Shown: positions 49,954-63,166, numbered from the stretch's first letter. The stretch: 64,000 nt of DNA from Prostheceraeus crozeri (GCA_907163375.1 CAJQUW010002215.1:1755730-1819729), one strand, 5' to 3'. The notes: generated by a model not told the origin, from the sequence alone. Program-made: numbers and translations.

Positions 49954-51032
49954 CAGTGGTGGGCAACGCGTGACCTGCGAGCCACTTGCTAGCCCGCCGA
50001 CGCATATTGGGTGGTCTACCACCGATTTTCATATCCAAAGTGGCCCGCGGACATTATTTGAATCGGTGATGTGAAAATGGTCAACTCCGACATTGGCCTT
50101 TAAAGATACTTCTTAGGTTGAGGTCACGGCGTGGTTGAGGTTGATCTTCTTTGCTAAGGCATTAGCTAATGACTTAATGAGCAATATGATGGCACAAAAA
50201 TTTTCATTCGACTGTTCAAGCCATACTCCGTTCGCAATGAGTATCTTTTCAGTATGAAGATAGTGACAGCCATCAAATGCGGAGTGCTAAGTCGCATGTT
50301 GTTCGATACCTGGTTGAGCATGTTTTACCACGTACTGAGCAACGTCGCAATTAGTTTATAAATACATAAAGTTAGCAACGCATGAAGGAATCCAACCGCG
50401 TTAAGATATGTGATTTTCATAAGTCAAGTATTCTTTCTGGATTATACTCGTATACTGCACCAATTTTGTGCTTGATAGAATGGCATTATCGCACGAGCAT
50501 CGATTGGGGAAGCCTATGCGTGCGGTTTTCGAAAGCCGCTGATGTTTGGGTGACGTAGGTCTATGTACACTTAGGTGCATGTAGTTCTAGCAGTTTTTAT
50601 TTATGTTGCTTCATATTGGACGGAATGAAGGCGAATAGATGTACTATATGAACATAATTAAAGACCGCAATTTTTCGATGAGATAATGTCATATTTTCCA
50701 AAAAGGTCATATTACCATCATTTAATAGCACGAAAAGCTTCAGCAAGTAGTTTGGCATGTTCAGTTTTCATTATTCATAAGAGTTTAGAATGTAAAATAA
50801 AGTTTCTCAAAAGACAACAGTTTCATTGAATACAATGCTGCTGCATACATTAACAAAAACAATTGTGCCACGTGCTACCACAATGTATAGTGCAGCATTC
50901 CTTAAAAATGCGCTCAAAAGTACGCAATAAAGGAATTTGAACACATTTCTGCCTTTTGAAATTATTGACTCGCGAACCCTCTCGCGGACAACTATTTGTA
51001 GCCTTCTATCCCTACTTGATTGCCCACCACTG
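49954..51032. mobile_element. hAT-type non-autonomous element, 1079 bp, with 8-bp target duplication
   Basis: Ends are CAGTGGTGGGCAA and its inverse TTGCCCACCACTG. Flanks are GACTAGGG (49946-49953) and GACTATGG (51033-51040), an 8-bp duplication with one mismatch. GGCCCGCGGAC near the left end matches the usual hAT subterminal GGCCCGCGG. No transposase domain was seen in either strand, so it depends on another element. Confidence 0.88.
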
Positions 51033-51040
51033 GACTATGG

Positions 51041-51850
51041 CCGTGTCGAGTCGGTCGAGTACTCGAATCGAATTGACGAAAATGTTCAATGGTATGCATG
51101 TTATGCTGTCATTTTATGTTATATCATGATAATATTGGCAGATGCTTCATATATATTAAGTAGTCTGTGCTTCTCCTTCTTGCAATTGCGAGTCCAGTTT
51201 TTATGAGTCTCTGTTGTCTTCATGTTGTCTTCACCAGATGCAAAAATCATAGTGAATCAAGATACTGAGAATGGTTGTCAGTACCTACATGCACATTTCC
51301 ATTAAAATATGCAATGAAACAGCCATGCATCTTGACGGCCGTTGCAGGCTGCAGTTGCATATAGCCACTATGATACTCGTAGTTGTCTGTTTGCCCGATA
51401 CCAATGTCAGTCATATTCGCAAGTTAATTGGTCTTTTTGTAAAACAGTCAACAAGTACAAACATTGAAAGAACACGTTCTGTTGGAACTTTAATAATATG
51501 TCATCTGCACTGTTCTCTGGTGGCTGCTCAGAAAAAATGATTTTCGTCAAATGCAATTCGGATCTGATATTTTAGTTAATTATAGTCTGTTTTTCGTCAT
51601 GAGTTAGTAAAAATCTGAAAATTTTGATGGCATAGAGATAAGAGATTTGTTTCATATTTAAGTTTCCTTTTTTGATCCAATGCCTTATACACTAAAATTA
51701 ACAAGCCCTTTAGCTTAGATAAGCAGAGATCTATACAAAAAATAAATCGAAATGTGTTTGTACGTGGGTACATGTAAATAGGATTTAATATGACGCTACC
51801 ATAACAATATCATTTACATGTAATATGTACATAATATATGACACAGCTAA
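51041..51850. other. no recognised feature
   Basis: A/T-rich spacer with two TACATGTA (near 51773 and 51812). An open stretch at 51271-51540 has no recognised domain. Confidence 0.4.
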
Positions 51851-53107
51851 AGGGTGAGTCAAACTAAATGTCCCTATTTTCAAAGTGTTGTAGATCAGTG
51901 AAAATCCATTCAATTTTTAAATGCGATGTATCATTTTAAACAAACCTCTGAGAGTGGCCAACACGTTTTGGGTTATGAGAAGTTCATAGATAAGTTGACT
52001 TTGTGGATGTCTAATGCCAAAAAATCACAGCTGAAAATCAAATTGACAGCTAGAAAAGCTATTTCAATATATTCTATCATCTGTTAAAAAGTATGAACGC
52101 GCGACGACTGGTATGTTCAACAGACTGTAAAAGTAAATGTAATAAAAGTAGTAATAAGTCAAAGAAAGTAAATCAAGTAATTATGATGAATTCGACCCAT
52201 CTCTATTCTTCGCCGAAATTTTCCTGCATCTTTTCAGGATGCTTGAAATGAGGGTTTGGCATGTCCCTCGACAGACACTCCGTCAAATGCTTTTGATTTC
52301 TGCCTTCAATAAGGTCAAGTCATTTAATTCTTGGTCAGTCAACCTCTCTATAATAACTCCTCAATCGCTTTCAACATTACAACAGTCACTAAAATTCGCC
52401 GAATGAATATCAATAAGAATTTGATCACCAAATAGTCGATCAACTTCTTCCAGTACTTACTTTATTCGATTTTCAGCAACGTCATCTCACCAATGTTTTG
52501 CAAATCGTGTGCAAGTCAAAAGATCGATAAGGCCTTAGTCCTGTCTTTCGATGAGTCCTGCACACGGATGCTACTTTTCAGCCATTTCGTCCTACCTCGC
52601 AGCACGCAGTCTACCAGATTGGCCAGAGACTTCGCTCAGCGATTCATATGTGAATTCTTTTTATAGCTCACAAAACAACATGTTCAATAGATTCAAAACT
52701 TATTCCACTAATTTCAAAGAGTTCAGTTTCTTTTAAGTGTTTGGCTATCTTAATTCATGGACATTCGAATTACCATGAAAGCCATTCAACACCTCAATTT
52801 TAACTTCCACATTGACTTAATGTAGAATTAGTCAACTTCTCTATAAGTGAAAATTTACAAATCAAGTGTGCAAAGTATTCTGATGCATTGTGCATGCAAC
52901 ACATACAATATGTAAAACAAGGAAAATTTTTCAAATTCAAAATCGTCGAATATTGTTGAAGTTAACACATATATTATCTTTTGAGATCCGCAAAATTGCT
53001 GGCCACACTCAGAGGTCTGAAATAATATATCGCGTTTAAGAATCGGATGGATTCTCACTGATAACTACAAGACTTATAAAATAGGGACATTTGTTTTGAC
53101 TCACCCT
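51851..53107. mobile_element. DNA transposon remnant with long inverted ends, 1257 bp
   Basis: AGGGTGAGTCAAACTAAATG at the left is inverted at the right, where ACTCACCCT ends at 53107. Similarity continues inward for about 150 bp (GTCCCTATTTT, AATCCAT, ACCTCTGAG.GTGGCCA). The interior is A/T-rich with no recognisable transposase. Target duplication is not obvious. The superfamily is undetermined; long TIRs would fit several groups. Confidence 0.8.
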
Positions 53108-55719
53108 GCGGTAGTCAGTAATCTACAACTCTCACATTTGGTACTACTACTCTATGCTACAACTGGTAGATTGTGTGATGAGTTATTCCTACAAGAGAGA
53201 TAGAAAAGTGCGTTTTTGTCGTAATAGTGCAATGCTGGAATGCAAGTATATAAACTTCTTATGGAGTTACCTTATGGACATACACGTATGTAGAGGCCTC
53301 CTCTGACCTCGGAGAGACCAGTAGACATACCTGCTACAAATACAATACATTCATACCTCGTTAAACATATTATTATGCTTTAAAGACCAATAAAGTTTCC
53401 AGTGACTGAATGTTGCCCCTGTGTCTATGTTAAGAAAAGCCATAGACTTACTAATTAAATTATATTGCAGACGCAATTTCGCTCTTATTGTCATTCACAT
53501 GAGAATTCTGCCCGACTCGACTCGAAATTGGCAAAAACCCGACTGGCTGAGTCCTATGATGGATTAGCCATTCATGTTCATGTGATTAAGGATCAAAGGC
53601 GTAGTCTGATTGATATAAATGTCATGTGTATATTCAGTACCAGGCAGTACGAAACCTTTCAGTGCGGCGCAGCCGACATCATTATTTCTACTGATGATAT
53701 TCGATTGTAAAATGACAGAAAGACCTCGCTACTGCCTCTCAAACTGGGCTTTCATCAATCACATGAATAGTTCAACAATGGTCTGTGGATAACCAAAACC
53801 TGTAGAAATACCTTTACATGTTTAGCTTTCAAACACATACAATGCAATGCATGCATGCTAAGCTTAACCCTATTTTACCCTGGCTAGAAGACCGGGGTGA
53901 AGACTTGAGACGTCTTCAAGCTCCTGGAGTCCCCTCTGATTTCGATGTTCCGATGATTCAGTCATTCCCATAACTACGACGTAGCACAAATGGCGCATGC
54001 TTGTTTCACTTTCTTCAAAATGCCACTTTCTTCAAAAGATAGAATTTTTAGCAGGCCTATCAGTTTAAAATTTATGGTAGATGGCTTTGTCTCTAACAAA
54101 CGATTTTTTGATCAGTTATAGCATCAAAGCGTCTAAAGAAAATGTTGGGAATATGTTTGATTTCATTGTGATAGTGAAGCCCTGTTTCATGCAACTCAGA
54201 GACTTTTGAAAAGATACGTGATATATAGCTAACTTGCTAGAATCTCAGCTGTCTATTGAGGAGAGCAAAACAGTAACTGCACATCTACATGCAACTAATA
54301 GTGGATCCCAAGTATAAAATGCACAGATTATCATGCCTCATAACATTTAAATGCATCATCACTTGCTGGAAGTCAGGGTATAGCCTACCCTTATTCTCAC
54401 TCAATTTTCTGTAGAAGGGGAATTTCATGGTTTTCCCAATGAATCGATTTTAAGATTTCGAATCTATGTTATCTTCGAAACATAAACCTGTTGCAGCTCA
54501 CAGACATCCATCTGCAAATTGTCACTTTTGCTATGATGTGATAGTCATCTATTACGATGCTATTGGTATATTGTAGTTGACTGCAAGTCCCGATAGGTAT
54601 TGATATACTGCACGGATGATGATGTATCAATATGTTGAAGCCAAACATTCGAATAAATAGAATATGAATATTCTCACGAACATACAAAAAATACGCCATG
54701 CCAAAAGCAAAATGTAAGGCATTAAGTCGTGCTGCCACATCATTCGTGGATCAATTTGCCGGAGCGGGCTCGCTATTGTTCATGGCGCGTACAGCTAAAG
54801 GTGCTCCTGTATTTGGTTGGTATATTTGCACAATTACGCTCATTGAGTGATCTAACGTGATTTGATCTGCTTAAGCCATCCTTGCGTTAGATAAATGAAG
54901 CACAATGAATGATGCGATAGATTAGGTGAATTGGTAAAGGCGATTGACGTGCATGGAGTCGGACGGACACGTAATTTACACGGTTTTCTACGTTTTATTA
55001 GTGGTAAATTGTCTATATTTTCATCAAATTAAAATCGGATGGTACGTACAACGCTTACAGTCGGCAAATGACATTTTTTTACAAAAGCATGCATGTGATT
55101 AATATCTGTGAAAAATGTCTAAAGCAACCGTTTCAGCACAGATAAGAAGCAATAGTCGTATTATAATCGCGACATACTCGAAATAAATTGATTTCTGACG
55201 TCGTGCTGTATGAGTAACACCGAGCATGAAATGTCGTGTGTATTATAATCGAGAAGGTACAATTTCAATCTGCTGATGAAGTGGAATTTCAAGGTCTACT
55301 CTCGGAGTCGCAGTCCTATTAAATTGCTAGGACTCCCCATCACTTCTTGAAGCATTTTATTTTCTTAAAAAGTGATTTCATTTGCAGTGGAAATACGTCA
55401 TTATGAATTCTTTGTATTTATGTCTTTTACGAAACATGGCGTCATAGACGCAGTGGATAGACAAAAGTAGTACCTATCTGCTATCTTTACCATGCTTGCC
55501 ATTCATGCTGTTTAAAAGAAACCCGACAAAGCAGTTTGTTATGTCTTCGTACAACTTTTGTAAGAAGTGAACTAATTGAAACGCAGCGTAATAATTTCGC
55601 TACATTTCACTTCATCTAAAAAGAGAGCGCTTGATTTGGAGAGCGACACCTTACTGATTAACTGTCTCTTGTCTGAAAGCAAATTATGCCCATTTCAGTC
55701 GCACAATTGTCCTCACAAC
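53108..55719. other. no recognised gene
   Basis: A/T-rich DNA. An open stretch at 53465-53710 has no recognised domain. Nothing else supported. Confidence 0.4.
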
Positions 55720-55731
55720 TTCTCTACGTTT

Positions 55732-57927
55732 AAATATCTTCAATTGCCACTGGCTTTCTCAGGAATCAAAAAGAAATCTTTGCAATACCCAATATTTCGC
55801 TATTCTTCATCAAGGGTGACAGAATGAATGCACGGATAGATAACAGATGGCAGTTTATGTACAGAATAAGAAAATGCAAATGACGTAGTAGGACGTCAGT
55901 CAGTCACTACTGGAACTCACGAAGTCGTCCGACCGCCACAAAGTGCAAGTGACCTGGCAGCCAGCCAACTCCACAAGTGCACGCAACCAACCGACATCCT
56001 ACACAACCATCAGAGAAAAAGCGATGAAAGATGACTACTATTAAAAGAATGGCAGTAAAGTCTCACCAATGCAATTATTCACGAGACAATCTTTATTCTT
56101 GTCTATGAGGAGGGCTTCCAAGGCTTTCCGTCTTGATATACTGCGTTCGAACCGTAATATCTTCCAAGAAATAGTGTCTTCCACGAATAAATGATGCTCC
56201 TCTGTAATATGCTGATACATAGCCGATTCTGATGATTTTATATGCTCTTTGATTCTTGATTTTATCGTCCTTTTAGTTTGACCAATGTATTTCTTGAGAC
56301 AAATTTTGCAAGTAATCTCTTAAATCACATTTTTTCTTCTAATGACCTAGAAGAGCTCCTTCAGTTATCAACGACAGAAGAAATTTATATTCTGGATTCA
56401 AAGTTCCGGCAGCAAGTTATGGGTATTGCCATGGGGAATAATGCCGCTCCAGCTTTATCCTCCATCTTCATGGCATACGTGGAAGAGAACATTAACCAAA
56501 ATTCCAATATCATATTCTGGGTTCGCTACGTGGACGATATTTTTGTCATTTACAAACCTACTCTCGATGTGTTGACGTTGGCCAATCATGTACATCCAAG
56601 CATATCTTTTACAATTGAAGAATCAGAAGATGGGACTCTCCCTTTCCTCGACACTAAAGTGAAATGGTGTGAAGAATCCAGAACATTCCAATTTTCCCTA
56701 TATGTCAAGCCAATTCACAGCAACGCGTGTCTACCCTTCAGTGCTCATGTCCCAGGGAATCGAAAGAGGGGCCTACTGGTTGGTGAAAATTGGAGAGCTG
56801 TAAGAAACTCAGACTCCTCACAAGTGACGCAATCTAAAGATTTGTTAAGACAACGATTTAGAGGCAATGGGTACCCGAACGACTGGCTATCAAGACACTT
56901 TGATCCTGAGCCATCCATTTCAGAAGAAACTAATGACCCAGTAACGACCATGAGACTGCCATACATGGACGAGCGAATTAAACGTCGCATATCTCAACTT
57001 TCGCGAAACTGTGATCCAGAGAAGCAGATAAGAATAATCTACAATAGGAAAATACACCAGGAATGGCCTCACTTGAACTAATGTATCGTAACGCAATGGG
57101 GAGGAGATTATTTGTTTTGGTGAATGCATATCGGACAGAGCGGATAAAATCACATATTCGTTATACAATAATCTACCAATAGGAAAAGCCACTAAGTCAT
57201 CGATGGAGACCTCCAAAAGAACGTCCAAGATGCAACGACAATTGTTCGTCTTGTAAGATCTCCGAAGTACAACAGAGATGCTACTGTAAAAATGTGATTT
57301 ACGAGATTACTTGCAAAATTTGTCTCAAGAAATACATTGGTCAAACTAAAAGGACGATAAAATCAAGAATCAAAGAGCATATAAAATCATCAGAATCGGC
57401 TATGTATCAGCATATTACAGAGGAGCATCATTTATTCGTGGAAGACACTATTTCTTGGAAGATATTACGGTTCGAACGCAGTATATCAAGACGGAAAGCC
57501 TTGGAAGCCCTCCTCATAGACAAGAATAAAGATTGTCTCGTGAATAATTGCATTGGTGAGACTTTACTGCCATTCTTTTAATAGTAGTCATCTTTCATCG
57601 CTTTTTCTCTGATGGTTGTGTAGGATGTCGGTTGGTTGCGTGCACTTGTGGAGTTGGCTGGCTGCCAGGTCACTTGCACTTTGTGGCGGTCGGACGACTT
57701 CGTGAGTTCCAGTAGTGACTGACTGACGTCCTACTACGTCATTTGCATTTTCTCATTCTGTACATAAACTACCATCTGTTATCTATCCGTGCATTCATTC
57801 TGTCACCCTTGATGAAGAATAGCGAAATATTGGGTATTGCAAAGATTTCTTTTTGATTCCTGAGAAAGCCAGTGGCAATTGAAGATATTTAATCATACAC
57901 CAGGAATGGCCTCACTTGAACTAATGT
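55732..57927 (+). mobile_element. Penelope-like element with inverted arms, tail and 12-bp target duplication
   Basis: TTCTCTACGTTT flanks both sides (55720-55731 and 57928-57939). Arms 55732-56334 and 57288-57890 are 603-bp inverted copies. The core holds the second half of a Penelope reverse transcriptase (QVMGIAMGNNAAPALSSIFM, WVRYVDDIFVIYKP, GTLPFLDTKVKW). The right arm carries the GIY-YIG endonuclease (IYEITCKICLKKYIGQTKRT) up to about 57581. The left arm holds its antisense copy. After the right arm, about 32 bp (57895-57926) repeat the internal sequence at about 57053-57084. Inverted LTR-like arms plus a tail of about 34 bp are the known Penelope architecture. The 5' half of the RT is missing. 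Confidence 0.9.
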
Positions 57928-57939
57928 TTCTCTACGTTT

Positions 57940-58621
57940 GTTGAATGAATCTGATAATAGCAGTCTATTCTATTTGCACGTATATTTTTCAAAAATTAAC
58001 TGCACTGTGAGTTGGAAACAATTAAGAAAGCAATACAAGTTTGTTAAACCTCGACAGGAGAGATCGTGCATTACCCTCATTATAGCAATTGCAGGGCGAA
58101 AGTCGATGTACTTCCTTGATTCCCTTTTAGTTACATTGTCTTGCACCGGGATACGGTTTGAGATCCGATTGAGGGCATTAATTAATGGCTTTTGTCACCC
58201 CTGCATTCACAAAACTATGCCAACGCTTGCGGATGTTACTGATCTCTCCAACATCAAGCGACCTAAGTTGTTAATACTTTTGGTTTTGAACCGATGTCAT
58301 ACAGATACAAATACTTTATGGGGAAAGATTTGCTTGCAATTTTTTGCATTGTATTTTTCAACAACAAATTTCCATTGCTTTTCAGATTCTGATTATAAAA
58401 CAATTTAATGGTAGTTCCCTCAAAATAACACAGCAGTTGAATAATCTGGAAACCTTGATTATTGTTCATGAAATTCAAAATATACAATATAGGAAGACCT
58501 AATTCAATCTCACTTGCTAGAATATAAAATTAGTGCTCCACTAAAAATTGATGAAATTTCACTGATCCGTGCAGTCAGCTTAGCAAGCCAGCGAACTTTT
58601 CATTTTATTTTGCTGACTTGC
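57940..58621. other. no recognised gene
   Basis: An open stretch at 57938-58408 (+) includes TVSWKQLRKQYKFVKPRQER but no domain I recognise. It is treated as unassigned. Confidence 0.3.
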
Positions 58622-59010
58622 CGCATGGGGAGGAGAATGAGAGATTTGATTTGATCGATCATAACAAAGATCGGCGTTTTATTTTCCGCTCTTATAAAAC
58701 TGCTCTACACTTCATTTCGTCTGGATTCTGGGCAGAATGAGAGACTTGTCTCGATCGTTAAATGCTCACAGGTTTTCTTTTCCATAGCATGGATCTTCAG
58801 TTTTTTTCTAAAGGGCAGAGTGAGAGACTTTGTTTGACAGAGCCATCAGAAAATTATAAAAGTCTCGTTTTCTTTTACCCACATACATTTGGGAATTTCT
58901 CCACTTTGATACATCTGTAGTCTGGGCAGCCTGAGAGACTTGTCTCGACCATTAAATGATCTGCGCTTTCTTTTTCCCGCTCCCATTTTTGGGAATTTTT
59001 AGCATTTAGT
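58622..59010. repeat. degenerate tandem repeat, four units of about 85-110 bp
   Basis: Units open with a GGGCAG-like stretch and TGAGAGACTT(G), often with TCTCGA(T/C)C(G/A)TTAAATG, then a pyrimidine-rich TTTCTTTTTCCC part. Openings lie near 58626, 58729, 58814 and 58923. A further loose copy of GAGACTTGTCT lies near 59391. Copies are strongly diverged. Confidence 0.65.
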
Positions 59011-61339
59011 TTAACGTACGTAGGAATGAGCTCTGAGTCCCATATTCTGCACTATTGCATCTGTCAGAAACTCCACCTCGAACCTTGAATGACGAAGAGT
59101 GACGTGTAGGTCAATTTCATGTAGAAATGCAAGAAAGGCTCTCCTGTCTGCTCTGTCTACACGCCATAACTTCCGATCTGAAATATGGTTTCCTCAGTGT
59201 CCTTTTTGAAATTGTGCTTTACACTCTCGGAGTGTAAATGGACGTGGGTACCTCAACAAATCAAATTGACGTCAATGAAACAATAATATCTGAATTTTCC
59301 TCGCCTTCATGACTTGAGGTTTATTCAATTACGTTTATGGCGCAGACCAATACTCACCAATTTGAGTTTATGCTTAGTTTGATCGATCAGAGACTTGTCT
59401 TCTCGCTGCCATAAATACCACTTGAGTGTTGTTTCTTCGGTTGAAGAACTCGAAATTTGATTGCCATTTATCGAATCCCAGAAATCTTGAAGAAACTCAT
59501 GACACCATTTATTTATAAACTATTGAAATATTAGAATGACTAATATTTTTTAATTTCAATTAGGAGAAAGCAGCAAAACTGCAAGAAAAAGTCAAAAACA
59601 AGCAAATTATTCGAAGAAACAGCTTCATTGTCCTCTTTTTGTCCATTTTACGCTGTTAAGTTTGTCCTCCTATTTTTGCATATTTAGCTGTTGTGAGGCC
59701 TGCTTCACTTGCATTACTGTTACAAATAATACGTTGGTGCACTCTGTGTCCAGTCGATTAGCCGCCTTTTTCAATCCTCCATGATCTTTTGATCTACGTG
59801 TAGATCGTCCTCCTATGTCCTTTGAATAATATAAAGCTGCGAACGGTATAGAAAGATATAGCATTATAATAATGTAATCTTTCTTACTAACGTATGCTGA
59901 ACTTATTATAACCGCAGTCAGTCTAGGCGTAGAGACATGAGAATTACACAGACCAAATTCTGTGTAAGCTCTGGAAAGTATTAGATGGAGCCGTTGACGA
60001 TTGACAACGAACGTTAAATGCTTCATACACATTGTAAGTGCAATTTAATCATGCATATAAACGTGAAAAATGTGCAAAAAAGCAGCTCTATAGCTGCTTG
60101 AATGACCCATCTAACTAATGAAAAAAGATGCAGCAGAAGAAGGCTGTAAGATGTGTGATTTGTAGAAAGATTGAAGATAAGAGCTCAGTATTTACAACGT
60201 TCTGCCTTTATGTACATTTTTAGGCGCATCCACTGCCGGGGCATCATGAATCAAGTTCATGATATCACTCCACTTTCAGGAATTATGATGCCTATGATCA
60301 ATAATTCACTTTCGTTTATCATAAGCCTGGTTAAATTTTCTAATGTCACGTGTTTTATTTGCATTCACCCATTGGAGGCATCACATGAATCGAGTTCATA
60401 GTTAGATATAGCACTCACTTAAATGCGTTGTCGTATTAGTCATGGACACCAAGCTTCGATGAGCCACTTCCATAAGTTAATTGTATTCTCTGTCATCAAA
60501 ATTATGCACATATTATACACAGTTGGTGAATGCATGAAAGCTACCCACATACCTGTCAACATTTCACGTGTCATGGCTCATTTTTTTACAGAAGAAGCAT
60601 CCTTATTGTATCCTTGTTCCTTATTTTCAACAACTAATTGGCTCCCAATCACGTATAGCGTAATATGTGCAATCACAATTTTACACAATCCAAGTTTCAT
60701 TCTTGTCTCTAGAGCAATCGAAGTATGGTGAAATTTCATGAATTGTGATGAACTCTTTTTCTCATCTTCCCGGTAATCAGTTCCTCATTAATAAAGGGTG
60801 CCAAACTGCTGAAAGATAAAGTTGCAAATTGACATTATGTTGCAAATGCTCACTATTAGAACGGCAATGTCAAACAAGTACAACGATGAAAAGAAAGATA
60901 TTAAAATTCAACACAATAAAATTCGAAAATCAAAATTTTAATAAACATCAAAATTTGCAACTCTATCATTGAGCAATTTGGTTTAAGCTATACTTACTCT
61001 AACACTTAAGCCCTATTTAATTTTTACAAATGCTGCTCAAAATATATTATAATATCTTTCTGCATGTAAACTTTGCCAATGATCTAACCGCTGGCACTTG
61101 ACCCCAGCATGACTTTATCGGTGGCTGGGACTCCCACCAGAGGAGCAGGATATTGGAGAATTGTAAAGTACTCAGAAATCCCTTTCTCTATGAATGAAAA
61201 CAAACTTTGTCAATAAATGAGAATTAAATCTAACCAGAGTCTGGATTAAACGTCGCATAACTGAAAATTCTTTCGGAATCATGGAAGTTCAGGAAAAGCT
61301 CCTTCAGCTGGTGGACACCCATGGGATTACGAATAATAT
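59011..61339. other. no recognised gene; one loose direct repeat
   Basis: Two loosely similar stretches of about 60 bp start near 60222 and 60359 (shared GCATCA, ATGAATC, GAGTTCAT or AAGTTCAT). Otherwise A/T-rich DNA with nothing supported. Confidence 0.4.
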
Positions 61340-61353
61340 TCAGCTTAGAGATT

Positions 61354-63152
61354 TTTTGTTACCGTGGTAGGAGCCCAAAAACTTTTGATGGTCAACTCAA
61401 TATCTTTATTTGCCCGAGTACTTTCACAATACGACGTGCTGGATTCTCAAGGGCCTGACAATCAATGCCAACGAGAGACACATCATGAACAACACAGTGA
61501 ACAACTATCACAGAAACAGTACACAAGAACTAAGAATTGCTAGACGAAGTAAAAGTCGAAGGCATATCACTATCTACTGCTAAAGACATTAAAGTAGCCT
61601 GATAATATAACAAATAAAGTCAAGGAAAGGAAAATCACAGTACCATGTTCACATAGAATAGTTCAAAGCAAAGAGGACCAAGAATCACTGATTGAAATTC
61701 ACTTTGTTGACAGAGTTACATCTCTTAGTCCAAAAAGCTTCCTTAATAAGCCGCCGTCTCCAAATCAAGTCATGGTCCAGGATCCTAACATTGTCAAAAT
61801 CAATGGCATGACCACTGGTTGCGAAATGCCTCGCCACTTCCGATCTGTCAACATCTAAAGTCTTCAATGCGCGAATGTGCTCCTTTCTCCTTTCTGGCTC
61901 ACTACGCCCGGACTCACCAACGTAGTTCCAGTCACAATTAGGTTCACCGCAGCTGATGTTATAAACCACGCCGAAAGGGATGGACGAAGGGCGCTTACTT
62001 CCACCAATGACTGAAGATAGAGTAGAGGGCGGCTTCATCGACACTTTAACATTCACCTCTCTTAAAACCTTGATATCCTGTCAGAAACAGGACCGACGTA
62101 AGGAAGCGACGAGCGCAAGACCGGTTCGCTGTTTATACATCTTCCACTTTTCCATCACTGGATACATTCGGACTAATTGTAGCCACTGTGAGATAAATCA
62201 GTTAATACTTGGCACTTTTCCCTTTCCAGATTTTGCGTACTGCATATGGTATTAGCTCTGTGAGACAAGCATCGTACCACTCCTTTGAAAACAGACTGCG
62301 GGTGACAAGAACGTCCGTGAAGATAATGACCCGAAAACGTGGGTTTCCGATACACAGAGAACTGAAAGCTTGTTGACGACTCATTAATGTTCACATCAAG
62401 GAAAGGGATAACTCCGTCAACTTGCCACTTCACCTTGAACGAAATTGACCGGCGCAGACAATTGAGGAGATCCAACAATGCCATAAAGTCCTCTCTCGTG
62501 GAATCCCATCTTACCAGCAAGTCGTCCACGTATCTGATCCAAAAATCAGGAAACTTAACCCCACTCCTCAGCGCTACAGATTTTGCATTTTCTTCGAATC
62601 GCACCATGAAGAGATGTGCAGCTATTGGGCCAAGACTTCCACCCATAGCCACCCCCTCCGTCTGCAAGAAGAAAGTCTCGCCGTTCCTGAAGTAACAAGA
62701 AGTAAGGCAAATGCGGAGTAAGTCCACCAATTCGCATACACTCAGACTCGTCCTCTCGCCGAGATTCTCATCACTGGACAATAACTCAACCATGACGTCC
62801 AAAGTCGCAGTCACTGGCACATTCGTAAATAAAGAATCTACATCTAATGACACAAATTCTCCGTCACCATTGACTTCACTGCGTAAACGTTCCACGAGAT
62901 GTTGGGAGTTTTTCACCCAAGAGTCACGTAAGGCTTCAGTAGACTAGCCAAAAATAGGGAAATCGGAGTCCAAAGACAGTCCTTCATGTTAATAATAGGC
63001 CTCAATGGTAAGCCTTCTTTGTGTATTTTGGGAATTCCAAAAATACTAGGGATGCGGAAATGAGTCGGACACCATCTTAAGTCCATACTGCGTGAAAGTC
63101 TGCCATCTTCAACCACAGAAAGTAATGACTGTGACAGCAACGCACGAAAAAA
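61354..63152 (-). mobile_element. Penelope-like element, 5'-truncated, 14-bp target duplication
   Basis: On the minus strand: RT start GIPKIHKEGLPLRPIINM near 63030, LDVDSLFTNVPV near 62850, GVAMGGSLGPIAAHLFM near 62640, FWIRYVDDLLVRW near 62540 and GVIPFLDVNINESS near 62410. Next come a linker and a GIY-YIG endonuclease (GVVYNISCG, NYVGESGRSEPERR) at about 61970-61870. The 3' region carries AATAAAG near 61409. TCAGCTTAGAGATT flanks both ends (61340-61353 and 63153-63166). More of the RT survives than in the other two copies, and it belongs to a different subfamily. The coding part is broken in a few places. Confidence 0.9.
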
Positions 63153-63166
63153 TCAGCTTAGAGATT

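Noticed and set aside
57938-58408. 156-codon open stretch after the Penelope element
   Set aside because: It starts inside the target-duplication area and shows no domain, so I left it as unassigned rather than a gene.
60222-60421. Possible tandem repeat or CRISPR-like spacing
   Set aside because: Only two loosely similar stretches exist, and CRISPR arrays are not expected in this animal DNA.
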